A DNA stretch of 15,363 nucleotides, from NCBI GenBank assembly GCA_021812735.1, contig JAKAMV010000135.1, positions 1-15,363 on the forward strand, written 5' to 3'. The notes beneath the pieces were generated by a model, which was given only the letters and a program-made list of their open reading frames with translations, did no database searches and was not told where the DNA came from. How positions within the stretch are numbered: the first letter of the stretch is position 1; each line of letters starts with the position of its first letter. This DNA comes from Chloroflexota bacterium. GTDB lineage: Bacteria; Chloroflexota; Limnocylindria; Limnocylindrales; CSP1-4. Shown in pieces: positions 1 to 8,003 of the stretch. Both the position numbers and the translations under genes were made by a program.

Positions 1-11
1 TGCCGTCGGCT

Positions 12-1088
12 GTGGGCGATGTGGCGGTCGTGGGCGCCGCAGGCTCGGCCGTCGGGCCATCGGCGAGCGGCGCGGGCGCGCCGGGAGCGGTCCCGGGCGG
101 GCCCCTCCCGTTGCGGGCCGAGGGTCCGGCCGAGCGGGCGGGCGTTGGCCTTGCGGACGACCGGCGACTCGGTCTCAGGCCGTGGCTCTGGCGCCGCGCC
201 GGCGCGGCATGGGAGATCGTGCGGCCATTCGCGTACACAGCGTCGGTGGTGCCCGTCGCGGCCGGTGGCGCGCTCGCGTTCGCCGACGGTCGCTTCGACC
301 CCGGGCTCTTCCTGCTCGCGCTGATCAGCGGCATGCTGCTGCACTCCGGCACGAACGTCGTCAACGAGATCTACGACGTGCGGCAAGGGATCGACACGAT
401 CACCTCGCCGCGGGCCAGCCACGCCATCGTCAAAGGGCGGATCAGCGAGCGCAGCGCGTACCTGCTGGCGATCGCGAGCTTTGCTCTGGCGACCGCGTTG
501 GGCGTGGCGCTAATCGCCGCCCGCGGTCTCCCCATCGCCCTGCTCGGGATCCTCGGCCTCGCCGCGGGCTACTTCTACACGGCGCCGCCGTTCCAGTACA
601 AGTACCGGGCGCTCGGCGTCCCGCTCGTCTTCGTGCTGATGGGGCCGATCATGACCGTGGGCGGCTACTACGCAGCGGCCGGGACCTGGTCGCTCAACGC
701 GCTCGTCCTCTCTGTCCCGGTCGGCTGCCTCGTCGCGGCGATCCTCCACGGCAACGAGTGGCGCGACATCAGTGAGGACACCCGGGCCGGGATCGTCACG
801 CTGTCGTCGCGGATCGGCAAGGAGTTCGCGCACTACGCGTACCTGGGGCTGATCCTGGGCGCCTACATGACGCTCGCGCTTGCCGTCGCGCTGCGGCTGA
901 TCCCGATCGGTGCGCTGCTCGCGATCCTCTCGCTGCCGCTGCTCGCGCGGGTCCTCCGCTCGGCCGAACTGGGGGCCAGTGGGCAGGCGCGGGCGATCGC
1001 CATGATCGACCTGCAGACGGCGCGGCTGCACCTCGCGTTCGGCGCGCTGCTCGTGCTGGGCGTCGTGCTCAGCGTCTACCTGCGCTGA
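12..1088 (+). CDS. UbiA-family prenyltransferase, MenA-like (5' end uncertain)
   Basis: An integral membrane enzyme of the UbiA family, which transfers a polyprenyl chain to an aromatic acceptor. The closest match by eye is MenA (1,4-dihydroxy-2-naphthoate prenyltransferase, menaquinone synthesis). The first Asp-rich motif NxxxDxxxxxD is N118/D122/D128. The second is N248-E-W-R-D252 with E255/D256, where classical MenA has NNxRDxxxD. The YFYTAPPFQYKYRALG loop (about 187-202) is also typical. About nine hydrophobic segments span residues 73-357. The first ~60 residues are Ala/Gly/Pro-rich, unlike the family, and the frame is open to the left edge. The true start may therefore lie outside the window, at GTG 12, or further downstream. 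Other aromatic acceptors (tocopherol- or haem-type) cannot be excluded, and the NE-for-NN change weakens a strict MenA call. Confidence 0.85.
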   Translation: MGDVAVVGAAGSAVGPSASGAGAPGAVPGGPLPLRAEGPAERAGVGLADDRRLGLRPWLWRRAGAAWEIVRPFAYTASVVPVAAGGALAFADGRFDPGLFLLALISGMLLHSGTNVVNEIYDVRQGIDTITSPRASHAIVKGRISERSAYLLAIASFALATALGVALIAARGLPIALLGILGLAAGYFYTAPPFQYKYRALGVPLVFVLMGPIMTVGGYYAAAGTWSLNALVLSVPVGCLVAAILHGNEWRDISEDTRAGIVTLSSRIGKEFAHYAYLGLILGAYMTLALAVALRLIPIGALLAILSLPLLARVLRSAELGASGQARAIAMIDLQTARLHLAFGALLVLGVVLSVYLR

Positions 1089-1097
1089 TCGGACGGC

Positions 1098-1955
1098 ATG
1101 CCGCCGATGGGCCGCACCGTGGGGCGCTGCGCAGCAACAGTGCGCGGCCTGTTCACCCGCCGCCGGGCGGAGCAGGCCACACGGGATCTCTCTTCGGCCG
1201 CCCGGGCGCTCGCCACCACGTGCCAGACCGGCCCGGCCGCTCGGTCCGCAGGAGGAACGACCGATCCGCCGGTGCTCGCTGCCGCGCGGACGACGCCCCC
1301 CGCCCCCATCGCGGTCAGGACGCTGCGGCCGGGCGGCGGCGCGGTGGCCTTCGGACTGGGGGCTGCGCAGGCAGCGTTCGCCGCCACGTTCCGGGGGCCA
1401 CGTGATCGGTTCTGGCCGCGCATGACGACGACCGGCCTCGCGCTCGGCACGTATGCCGTACTCGCTCGGCCGGCGCTCCGACACACCCGCATCCGACCCT
1501 GGGACCTGCTGCTGGGCGCCGCGTCGGCGGCCCTCCTGTACCGCACGTTCGCGCTCGGGGATCGCTTCGCCCGTCGCTTCGTGCCCAGCGGCTCCCGCGA
1601 CATCGCCGAGATCTACGCCTTGCGCGAACTGCGTCCCCGTAGCGAGATCGCGCTGCGGCTCGTCACGGTGGTCGCGCCAGCCGAGGAACTCTTCTGGCGG
1701 GGCCTCGTCCAGGAGGGGCTGATGCTCCGCTTCGGACGGTGGCGCGGTGCGGCGCTCGCGGCGGCCGCCTACGGTGGCGTGCACGGTGTCACGGGGAACG
1801 TCACGCTGGTCGGCGCGGCCAGCGTGGCCGGGGCGCACTGGTGCGTGCTCTACGCCGCCGGGGTCCCGCTCGGGGCGCTCATCGTGAGCCACCAGCTCTG
1901 GGACGTCTGGATCTTCCTGCTGCAGCCGACCGGCGCGGTGAGCACGCCGGTCTGA
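1098..1955 (+). CDS. CPBP-family intramembrane metalloprotease (Abi/Rce1-like)
   Basis: A membrane protein of the CPBP (CAAX protease and bacteriocin-processing) family. All three family motifs are visible: EExxxR at E196/E197/R201 (PAEELFWRG), the second-motif His at H229 (AYGGVHG), and HxxxD at H265/D269 (SHQLWD). These residues form the predicted metal/glutamate active site in the membrane. Residues 1 to about 75 are polar and lack family character. A GTG at 1272 (residue 59) is an alternative start, with AGGAGG at 1250-1255, although the 16-nt spacing is long. The gene lies 9 bp after the prenyltransferase stop, so the two are probably co-transcribed. The substrate is unknown. The gene converges on the GMC oxidoreductase with only 9 bp between stop codons. 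Confidence 0.82.
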   Translation: MPPMGRTVGRCAATVRGLFTRRRAEQATRDLSSAARALATTCQTGPAARSAGGTTDPPVLAAARTTPPAPIAVRTLRPGGGAVAFGLGAAQAAFAATFRGPRDRFWPRMTTTGLALGTYAVLARPALRHTRIRPWDLLLGAASAALLYRTFALGDRFARRFVPSGSRDIAEIYALRELRPRSEIALRLVTVVAPAEELFWRGLVQEGLMLRFGRWRGAALAAAAYGGVHGVTGNVTLVGAASVAGAHWCVLYAAGVPLGALIVSHQLWDVWIFLLQPTGAVSTPV

Positions 1956-1964
1956 GCGGCACCC

Positions 1965-4061
1965 CTACCCCTCGGCGGCAACCGTCCGTGCCACGCGCCC
2001 TGCAAGCGTCATCGCCGTGACCATCGGGTTGACGCCCGAGGCCGATGGGAAGAGGGAGGTGTCCGCCACGTAGAGCCCGCGGACGATGCGGCCCGATGCA
2101 TCGGCGCGTACGCGCCCCCACGGGTCGCAGACGCTCCTGCGCGGGTCGGATCCCGCCCGTGCGGTCCCCATCTGGTGCGCCGAAAAGAGGAAGCCGCGGT
2201 TCGGCGCGAAGTCGAACGAGGCGAGCCGCTGCAGATAGGCGTCCCACGCGCGCGGCGAGACCGTGGCCTCGCGCGCGGAGGTACCGTTCGACGCCGCGCT
2301 CTCTCCTTGCGGCCCCACCAGCGGCAACGCCGCCCCGGGCGTGCCCAGCGCCAGGACCTCGAGGGCCCCTGCCGCGCGGGCCAGGCGCGCCATCTCCACC
2401 AGCGCGCGGCGCGCGGTGCGCGCATCGTCCGCCGCCAGCCGATACTCGATCCGCACGGCACCCGAGCGTGTCAGCCGGACGCGGCCCGAGCCGGCGTCGC
2501 GGACGATCCCGATCAGCGGCGCATACGAACGGACGCGCGCCATGCGCACGGCATGGTCGGCCGCCCCGGACCAGGGAAACGCCAGCGCGATCAGCCCGGG
2601 GTGCGCGGGCGCCGACTCCACGAGGAAGCCCCCGTGCGCAGGGCCGCGGCCCTGCACATCGGCAGGACCCGGACGCACGAACTGGGTACAGCTCGCGGCC
2701 TGGAGCGTGCCGCGCCACATCTCCACTGGCCACGGCATGCGGCCGGCAACCACGGCGACGGGGTGGAGCCGCAGGTTGGATCCGACCGCCGGGTGGGCGA
2801 TGCCGCTGCCCCAGAGGACGCCCGGCGTGCGCAACGCGCCCGCCGCCACGACGACCTGCCGGGCGTGCACGACGAACGGCACGCGCGACCCGTCCGCGCG
2901 CTCGACACGGCCGACCAGACCGGCCGCCCGCCCCTGCTCGACCACGACTCGCTCGACGCGGGCACCGACGAGGAAGCGCGCCCCGTGGCGCGCGGCCTTC
3001 GCCAGATGCGCGCGCGGTCCCGAGCGCTTCGCGCCCCGGCGGCAGCCGAACCCGCAGCTGCCGCAGTCGCCACAGCCCTCGGCGTCACGCAGTAGCGGCG
3101 CCGCCTCCCAGCCGAGCGCCGCCGCTCCCTCGAGGATCGCACGATCCTTCGGCGGGATCCCCGGCGGCGGCGCAAAGCCGAGCTCGGAGCGCAGCGCCGC
3201 CACGTCGGCGGCCGTTTCTGGCCCGTCGAAGCCCTCCAGCCCGTGCCCGGTTGCCCACTCGCTCCGCAGCCAGTCCGGTGGTGAGAAGCACGTCGTCCAG
3301 TTCACGACCGTACCGCCGCCGAGGGTCGCACCCGCCAGGATCGCGATGCCGAGGTCCGCCGTCGAGGTCAGACCGTGGTCCAGGTAGAGGCGGTCGAAGC
3401 CATCGAGCTCGCCCACGGGCATCTCGGCCTCCGGCACGTACTGGCCCGCCTCGATCACCAGCACGTGCCGGCCCGCCGCGGCCAGCCGCGCGGCGACGAC
3501 CCCGCCGGCGGCGCCACTCCCGACCACCGCCACATCCGCGTCGAAGGCGAGCCGCTCCACCGCCCCCGCGGCCACCTCGAGCGGCCGGATCGCGGGCGGT
3601 TCGGAAGTCACGGGCTCATCGTTCGGGCGATACCCGATCCGCCCCCAGAGCGGGTTGCCACCGTCTGCGCCGGGGTCGGCGTAGGCAAGGAAGCAGGCGA
3701 GACGCTTGAGCGTCTGGAATGCCGTGCGCCGCTGCGGGAAGCGACTGGTCGCCCACCCCAAGAGGAGTGCTTCACGGCGCTCGGCCGGGAGGTCCCGGAA
3801 GCGCACCGGACCGTCACCGAGGAGCGTGTTGGCGGCGCGGCTGTCGATGGCGCGGAGGACTCGCCGCAGCGCGCGAAGGTCGGCCCGATCGGCCACCGCC
3901 GAAAGCAACGCAGCCGCCATCGTCGCGCGGCGGATGGCCGCGCCCGGGACGAAGGTCTCGCAGACGGCGGCGAGGCGCGCCAGATCGCGCGGGGACCAGT
4001 CGGGCGGCGCAACCGGCTCGCCAGCCCGGGGCGCCGACGGGCCCCTGGTGCTGGGATTCAT
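1965..4061 (-). CDS. GMC-family FAD oxidoreductase (long-chain alcohol oxidase type) with gluconate-2-dehydrogenase-3-like N-terminus
   Basis: A 698-residue flavoprotein. Residues about 20-130 form an all-helical region like the gluconate 2-dehydrogenase subunit 3 / long-chain-alcohol-oxidase N-terminus (WSPRDLARLAAVCETFVPG). The FAD dinucleotide-binding motif GSGAAG is at 181-186, followed by E204. The C-terminal GMC domain has the catalytic-His region AHQMGT (H629), the FAD-binding stretch LYVADTSLFP (663-672) and GVNPM (676-680). A cysteine cluster C330-x2-C333-x2-C336-x3-C340 precedes RRGAKRS, a hallmark of long-chain alcohol oxidases. No signal peptide is apparent. The likely reaction is oxidation of an alcohol (fatty alcohol, sterol or similar) to an aldehyde or ketone. 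ATG 4061 overlaps the TGA of the upstream acyl-CoA dehydrogenase (ATGA), indicating translational coupling. The frame is open further upstream, but that extension lies over the dehydrogenase gene and is not protein-like. Confidence 0.88.
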   Translation of the reverse strand: MNPSTRGPSAPRAGEPVAPPDWSPRDLARLAAVCETFVPGAAIRRATMAAALLSAVADRADLRALRRVLRAIDSRAANTLLGDGPVRFRDLPAERREALLLGWATSRFPQRRTAFQTLKRLACFLAYADPGADGGNPLWGRIGYRPNDEPVTSEPPAIRPLEVAAGAVERLAFDADVAVVGSGAAGGVVAARLAAAGRHVLVIEAGQYVPEAEMPVGELDGFDRLYLDHGLTSTADLGIAILAGATLGGGTVVNWTTCFSPPDWLRSEWATGHGLEGFDGPETAADVAALRSELGFAPPPGIPPKDRAILEGAAALGWEAAPLLRDAEGCGDCGSCGFGCRRGAKRSGPRAHLAKAARHGARFLVGARVERVVVEQGRAAGLVGRVERADGSRVPFVVHARQVVVAAGALRTPGVLWGSGIAHPAVGSNLRLHPVAVVAGRMPWPVEMWRGTLQAASCTQFVRPGPADVQGRGPAHGGFLVESAPAHPGLIALAFPWSGAADHAVRMARVRSYAPLIGIVRDAGSGRVRLTRSGAVRIEYRLAADDARTARRALVEMARLARAAGALEVLALGTPGAALPLVGPQGESAASNGTSAREATVSPRAWDAYLQRLASFDFAPNRGFLFSAHQMGTARAGSDPRRSVCDPWGRVRADASGRIVRGLYVADTSLFPSASGVNPMVTAMTLAGRVARTVAAEG

Positions 4062-5260
4062 CCCCGCTCGAAGCCCTGCGCCGGAACAGGCGGGCAGCGC
4101 AACGGTCGATCGGCGCGGTAGCCCAGGAGGTAGTCGGCCTGGATCAGCGTGTGGAGCTGACTCGTCCCTTCGTAGATCACCGCCGCCTTCGAGTTGCGCA
4201 GGTACCGCTCGACCGGGTACTCGTTGGAGTAGCCGTACGCCCCGTGAATCTGCACCGCGTCGAGCGCGCACTGCACGGCATGCTCGGTGCAGAACCATTT
4301 GGCCAGGCTCGTCTCACGCGTGCTCCGCAGTCCGCGGTTCTTGAGCACGGCTGCTTGCCAGCAGAGGAGCCGCCCTGCCTCGATCCCCTGCCCCATCTTG
4401 GCGACCATCTGCTTGACCAGCTGGTGTTCACCGATCTCGCGGCCGAACGTGCGCCGTTCGTGCGCGTATGTCACGGACGCAGCGAGACACGCCGCCGCGA
4501 GCCCGACGGCGCCGCTCGCGACCGTGTAGCGGCCCTGATCGAGCGCGCTCATCGCGATCACGAAGCCTTCGCCCTCCTCCCCGACCCGGTTCTCGACGGG
4601 CACGCGCACATCGTCGAAGAAGAGCGTGCCGGTGTTGCCGGCGCGGACCCCCATCTTGCCGTGGATGGTCCCGCTGCTGAAGCCCGGCATCCCCCGCTCC
4701 ACGATGAACGCGGTGATGCCCCGGTGCCCTTTCGAGCGGTCGACGGTGGCGAAGACCAGGAAATGATCGGCGACGTCGGCGAGGCTGATCCAGATCTTGG
4801 AGCCGTTCAGGACGTACGCGTCGCCGTCGCGGCGGGCCGTGGTCTGCAGGTTGGCGGCATCGGTCCCGACTCCGGGTTCGGTCAGCCCGAACGTCGCGAG
4901 TTTCTCACCACGGGCCTGGGGCACGAGGAAGCGCCATTTCTGGTCCTCGCTCCCCCACTGCAGGAGCGTCAGCGAGTTGAGCCCGACATGGACGCTCATG
5001 ACCACCCGGAACGCGGTGTCGGCCCGCTCGAGCTCCTCGCACAACAGCCCGAGACTGACGTAGTCGAGCCCCGCTCCGCCGTACGCTTCGGGGATCGGCG
5101 CGCCAAGGAAGCCGAGCTCGCCCATCTTCGCGAAGACCTCGCGGTGCACCTCGCCGCGCTCGTCCCACTCCCGGATGTAGGGCAGGATCTCCGCCGCCGC
5201 GAACTCGCGGGCGGTCTGGCGGACCAGTTCCTGTTCCGGCGTCAGGGTCAGGTCGATCAC
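4058..5260 (-). CDS. acyl-CoA dehydrogenase
   Basis: An FAD enzyme that introduces a 2,3-double bond into acyl-CoA (beta-oxidation or branched-chain amino acid breakdown). It has the N-terminal helical domain (1-120), the signature FGLTEPGVGTDAANL (124-138), the beta-barrel core with NGSKIWIS (152-159), the FGREIGEHQLVKQ region (272-284) and the C-terminal YGYSNEYPVERYLRNSKA (342-359). The catalytic base is E364 in IYEGTSQ. At 400 residues it has normal family length. GTG 5260 is preferred over the in-frame ATG at 5302: AAAGGA (5275-5270) sits 9 nt upstream, and the family N-terminus begins at IDLTLTPEQ. It is first gene of an operon with the coupled GMC oxidoreductase. Acyl chain specificity cannot be read from the sequence; a short-chain or glutaryl/butyryl-type enzyme is equally possible. 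Confidence 0.95.
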   Translation of the reverse strand: MIDLTLTPEQELVRQTAREFAAAEILPYIREWDERGEVHREVFAKMGELGFLGAPIPEAYGGAGLDYVSLGLLCEELERADTAFRVVMSVHVGLNSLTLLQWGSEDQKWRFLVPQARGEKLATFGLTEPGVGTDAANLQTTARRDGDAYVLNGSKIWISLADVADHFLVFATVDRSKGHRGITAFIVERGMPGFSSGTIHGKMGVRAGNTGTLFFDDVRVPVENRVGEEGEGFVIAMSALDQGRYTVASGAVGLAAACLAASVTYAHERRTFGREIGEHQLVKQMVAKMGQGIEAGRLLCWQAAVLKNRGLRSTRETSLAKWFCTEHAVQCALDAVQIHGAYGYSNEYPVERYLRNSKAAVIYEGTSQLHTLIQADYLLGYRADRPLRCPPVPAQGFERG

Positions 5261-5269
5261 GGGCGGCGA

Positions 5270-5275
5270 TCCTTT
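5270..5275 (-). promoter_or_regulatory. ribosome binding site deciding the acyl-CoA dehydrogenase start
   Basis: AAAGGA on the minus strand ends 9 nt before GTG 5260. The alternative ATG at 5302 would add 14 residues that do not resemble the family, so this site supports the GTG start. Confidence 0.6.
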
Positions 5276-5326
5276 CGCGTGCGTGGGCGGGAGAGGGGGC
5301 ATCCGGATCGGGCGCGGGTGCTCGCC

Positions 5327-5332
5327 ATTGTA
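5327..5332 (-). promoter_or_regulatory. candidate -10 box for the acyl-CoA dehydrogenase/GMC operon
   Basis: Minus-strand TACAAT, one mismatch from TATAAT, lies in the divergent gap and would give a leader of about 60 nt before GTG 5260. No convincing -35 element is visible 16-18 bp further upstream, so the promoter may need an activator or another sigma factor. Confidence 0.4.
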
Positions 5333-5395
5333 TCGGGCGGGCGGAACGGCTCGGTCGGCGCGAACGACCCTGTCGGAGCGGCCCGGCCGCGCCGC

Positions 5396-5401
5396 TATAC
5401 T
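5396..5401 (+). promoter_or_regulatory. candidate -10 box for the aminotransferase gene
   Basis: TATACT, one mismatch from consensus, stands out in GC-rich surroundings, with a weak GTCGGA at about the -35 position (5372-5377). The transcript would have a leader of about 55 nt before ATG 5463. The box is 63 bp from the divergent minus-strand TACAAT box, so the two promoters could share a regulator. Confidence 0.45.
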
Positions 5402-5462
5402 CTCGGTCGAACCGTCCCTGCCTGCTCGCCGCCGTGGCGGACGGCCGCGTCAGAGGCCAACC

Positions 5463-6755
5463 ATGCTCGAAACGCCCACCACCACCCTCGAGTTCGTGAC
5501 GCTCGCGCGAGAGCACCTCTCGCCCGTCCTCGGTCTCAAGCCGGAGCGGGCGATCGCGCGGGGCGCAGGCCACCGCCTCTACAGCGTCGACGGCCACACC
5601 TACCTCGACTTCGTGTGCGGCATCGCGACGAGCATCCTCGGCCATGGGCACCCCGCGGTGAACGAGGCGATCCACCGCCAGGTCGACACGCTGATCCACA
5701 TCAACGGCGTCGGGTTTGCCGAACCGACCGCCCGCCTGGCGGCCGAGCTCGCTGCGGCGATGCCGGAGCCCCTCGACACCGTCTTCTTCTCGAACGCGGG
5801 CACCGAGGTGATCGAAGGCGCCATCAAGCTCGCGCGGCGCGTGACCGGCCGACCCGGGGTCGTCTCGTTCCGCGGCGGCTTCCACGGCCGGACGATGGGC
5901 TCGGTCGCGCTGACCAGCACGAACCTGAACTACCGCGCAGGCTACGAGCCGTTGCTCCCCTCCGTCTACCACGCGCCGTTTCCCGATGCCTACCGGATGG
6001 GCGGCGCGGAAGAGGCGAGCCGCCAAGCGCTCGCGGCGCTGCGCGACCTGCTCACGACCGAGATCCCGGGTCGCTCCGTGGCGGCGCTCGTGCTCGAGGC
6101 GGAACAGGGCGAGGGCGGCTACCGACCCGCGCCCGCGAGCTTCCTGCGCGGCGTCCGCGAGATCTGCGACGAGTACGGCATCCTCTGGGTGGCCGACGAG
6201 ATCCAGTGCGGCTACGGGCGTACGGGCAAGATGTGGGGCTTCGAGCACGGCGACGTCGTGCCGGACGCGGTCTGCGTCGCCAAGGGGATCGCCAACGGGC
6301 TGCCCCTCTCGGCCCTCGTGACGCGCCGCGAGCTCCAGGAGCGCTGGGGCGTGGGCGCGCACGGGACCACCTTTGGCGGCAACCCGGTGGCGTGCGCGGC
6401 AGGGCTCGCGGTGCTGCAGACGATCCGAGAGGAGGGGCTCGTGGCCAACGCAGCCGCGCGGGGCGCGGAGCTGCGGGCTGGCCTCGTGCGGTTGCAGGAG
6501 CAAGACGAGCGCATCGGCGACGTGCGCGGCTACGGGCTGATGATCGGGGTCGAGTTCGTCACGGACCGCACCTCGCGGACGCCGGACGAGGCGCGCACGA
6601 GCCGCGTCCTGGCGAAGGCGGCGGAACTGGGCCTGCTCCTGCTCAACTGTGGCACGCACCACAACGTGATCCGCTGGATCCCGCCGCTGAACGTGACGAG
6701 CGAGGAGATCGGCGAGGCGCTCGAGATCTTCGACCAGGCACTCCGCCAGGGATAG
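5463..6755 (+). CDS. class III PLP-dependent aminotransferase (GABA/acetylornithine transaminase family)
   Basis: A 430-residue fold-type I transaminase. It shows the phosphate-binding NAGTEV (111-116), FHGRTMGS (140-147), the cofactor-ring Asp D245 in VADEIQCGYGRTG, the Schiff-base lysine K274 in CVAKGIANGLPLS, and the T302/T303 loop GTTFGGNP (301-308). The family covers 4-aminobutyrate, ornithine, acetylornithine and diamine transaminases. The C-terminal GTHHNVIRWIPPLN region resembles GABA-transaminase-type enzymes, but the substrate cannot be fixed. ATG 5463 is preferred because AGAGG (5452-5456) is 6 nt upstream and the frame before it has no family similarity. It is divergent from the acyl-CoA dehydrogenase and convergent, across 31 bp, with the ferritin-VIT1 gene, so it is probably monocistronic. 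Confidence 0.93.
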   Translation: MLETPTTTLEFVTLAREHLSPVLGLKPERAIARGAGHRLYSVDGHTYLDFVCGIATSILGHGHPAVNEAIHRQVDTLIHINGVGFAEPTARLAAELAAAMPEPLDTVFFSNAGTEVIEGAIKLARRVTGRPGVVSFRGGFHGRTMGSVALTSTNLNYRAGYEPLLPSVYHAPFPDAYRMGGAEEASRQALAALRDLLTTEIPGRSVAALVLEAEQGEGGYRPAPASFLRGVREICDEYGILWVADEIQCGYGRTGKMWGFEHGDVVPDAVCVAKGIANGLPLSALVTRRELQERWGVGAHGTTFGGNPVACAAGLAVLQTIREEGLVANAAARGAELRAGLVRLQEQDERIGDVRGYGLMIGVEFVTDRTSRTPDEARTSRVLAKAAELGLLLLNCGTHHNVIRWIPPLNVTSEEIGEALEIFDQALRQG

Positions 6756-6786
6756 GCTCCGGAGCGGCCGCGTCGGCTGGCGGCGG

Positions 6787-7917
6787 CTAGCGGATCGCCG
6801 TGCCGACCAGGTGGCCGATGCCGAACGTCACCGCGGCGGCGGCCAGCCCGAAGAGCACCTGGCGCAAACCGGAGCGGAGCGCGTCCTGGCCGGTCACGAT
6901 CGTGATCGCGGCCCCGACCCCGAACAGCGCAACGCCGCTTAGCACCAGCGCGGCGATGATGGCCGGCGCTCCGCTCATGACCAGGAACGGCAGCAGCGGC
7001 ACGAAGGCCCCGGACCCGAACAGGAAGAACGAGGTGAATGCCGCCTCGTATGCCGAACCCCCGAGTTCCTCCGGGTCGATCCCGAGCTCCTCGCGCGAGA
7101 GCGTGTCGAGGGCCACCCGCGGGTCGCCCTGGATCATCTGCTTCGCCAGCCGCCGGGCCTGCTCCTCGGGCACGCCCTTCGACTGGTAGATCAGCGCGAG
7201 CTCGACCTCCTCTTCCTCAGGGATCGCCTCCAGTTCGTCGCGCTCGACCCGGATCTGGTGCGCGTAGAGCTCACGCGCGCTCTGCACCGAGAGCCACTCC
7301 CCGAGCCCCATCGAGAAAGCGCCTGCCAGCAGGCCGGCGAGCCCCGCGATCACCACGGCGCCGTTGCTGATGGCCGCCCCGGCGACGCCCATGATCAGGC
7401 TCGTGTTCGAGAGCACCCCGTCGCTCGCTCCGAGCACCGCCGCCCGGAGCGCGTTCCCACCGGTGGAGCGGTGCCGTCCCTCGATGCGGGCAAGCTCGCC
7501 GCCCGCCAGTCCGCCGGCGCCGGCCAGTTCTCGGAAGAGCCGCGCATGCGACCGTTCGTCCTGCGGCAGGCTCGTCCCCGTCGCCTCGGGCTGCGTGTCG
7601 TACATGCCCTGTGAACGCGCTTCCTCGGCCGCGACGGTCGGTGCGACGAGCGCGGCCCCGAAGCGCCGGGCCAGCCAGGCCAGGACGCGCGCCCGCCAGG
7701 AGGGTCCCATGCGCGAGGTGTCGACGCCGGCATCCCGGAGGCGCTGCGCCCAGAGCGCACCGTGGCGTTGCTCGGTCTCGGCGAGCCGCCGGTAGAGCTC
7801 CTTGAGCGGCGGTGCCTCTTCGCCGTCGGCCATGGCGAGGTAGATCGTCGCGCCGTCGATCTCGCCCTGCAGGTTTTCTCGATACCGTTTGATGTCGTCG
7901 GAGGTGGCAGTAGCCAT
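6787..7917 (-). CDS. ferritin-like/VIT1 fusion membrane protein (MbfA-like iron or manganese transporter)
   Basis: A two-domain protein of 376 residues. The N-terminus is a ferritin/erythrin-like four-helix bundle with a complete di-iron ligand set: E19, E49-x2-H52, E98 or E99, and E121-x2-H124. The C-terminus (about 155-376) is a VIT1/CCC1-family transporter with GASDGVLSNTSLIMGV (163-178), GEWLSVQSARE (206-216), an acidic cytoplasmic helical section (225-285) and three hydrophobic helices at the end. This arrangement is that of the MbfA membrane-bound ferritins, which bind Fe(II) with the ferritin domain and export it, protecting against iron and peroxide stress. ATG 7917 is the family start. 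No Shine-Dalgarno is seen, but a TAGACT box lies 7 nt upstream. The frame extends 72 residues further upstream with Arg-rich, non-homologous sequence. DinB gene lies upstream on the same strand. Confidence 0.9.
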   Translation of the reverse strand: MATATSDDIKRYRENLQGEIDGATIYLAMADGEEAPPLKELYRRLAETEQRHGALWAQRLRDAGVDTSRMGPSWRARVLAWLARRFGAALVAPTVAAEEARSQGMYDTQPEATGTSLPQDERSHARLFRELAGAGGLAGGELARIEGRHRSTGGNALRAAVLGASDGVLSNTSLIMGVAGAAISNGAVVIAGLAGLLAGAFSMGLGEWLSVQSARELYAHQIRVERDELEAIPEEEEVELALIYQSKGVPEEQARRLAKQMIQGDPRVALDTLSREELGIDPEELGGSAYEAAFTSFFLFGSGAFVPLLPFLVMSGAPAIIAALVLSGVALFGVGAAITIVTGQDALRSGLRQVLFGLAAAAVTFGIGHLVGTAIR

Positions 7918-7924
7918 GCCATCA

Positions 7925-7930
7925 AGTCTA
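7925..7930 (-). promoter_or_regulatory. candidate -10 box giving a leaderless ferritin-VIT1 transcript
   Basis: Minus-strand TAGACT (TAnnnT form) ends 7 nt before ATG 7917, with no Shine-Dalgarno between. That spacing would place the transcription start at or next to the A of the start codon. No clear -35 element was found. Confidence 0.35.
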
Positions 7931-7965
7931 GGGGGTGCGCGCGACCCGAGTGCCCGCCGCAGGCT

Positions 7966-8003
7966 CTGGCGGCCTGCCGAGCGAACTGGCGGCCTGCCGA
8001 GCG
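7966..8003. repeat. tandem 18-bp direct repeat between DinB and ferritin-VIT1 genes
   Basis: CTGGCGGCCTGCCGAGCG occurs at 7966-7983 and again at 7986-8003, separated by AA (20-bp period). The second copy abuts the DinB stop codon. The core GGCGGCCTGCC is nearly self-complementary, so each copy could form a small hairpin. It may be a slippage duplication, a paired operator for the ferritin-VIT1 promoter, or part of the DinB transcript end. Confidence 0.85.

Noticed and set aside
2045..3709. Plus-strand frame of 554 codons antisense to the GMC oxidoreductase
   Set aside because: Arg/Pro-rich translation with no family features, whereas the minus strand carries complete FAD and GMC motifs.
4062..4298. 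N-terminal extension of the GMC oxidoreductase upstream of 4061
   Set aside because: The extension lies wholly over the end of the acyl-CoA dehydrogenase gene and is Arg-rich and non-homologous; ATGA coupling supports the start at 4061.
4905..6662. Minus-strand frame of 585 codons antisense to the aminotransferase
   Set aside because: Low-complexity composition and no ribosome site; the plus-strand frame has a full aminotransferase active site.
6756..6786. Terminator between the aminotransferase and ferritin-VIT1 genes
   Set aside because: Only a loopless 10-bp palindrome GCTCCGGAGC (6756-6765) is present, with no stem-loop of useful length and no T-tract.
3719..6790. Long open frame of 1023 codons on the plus strand
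   Set aside because: It runs antisense across the acyl-CoA dehydrogenase and out of frame through the aminotransferase. Its Arg/Pro/Ala-rich translation has no domain, and such frames are expected at this GC content.
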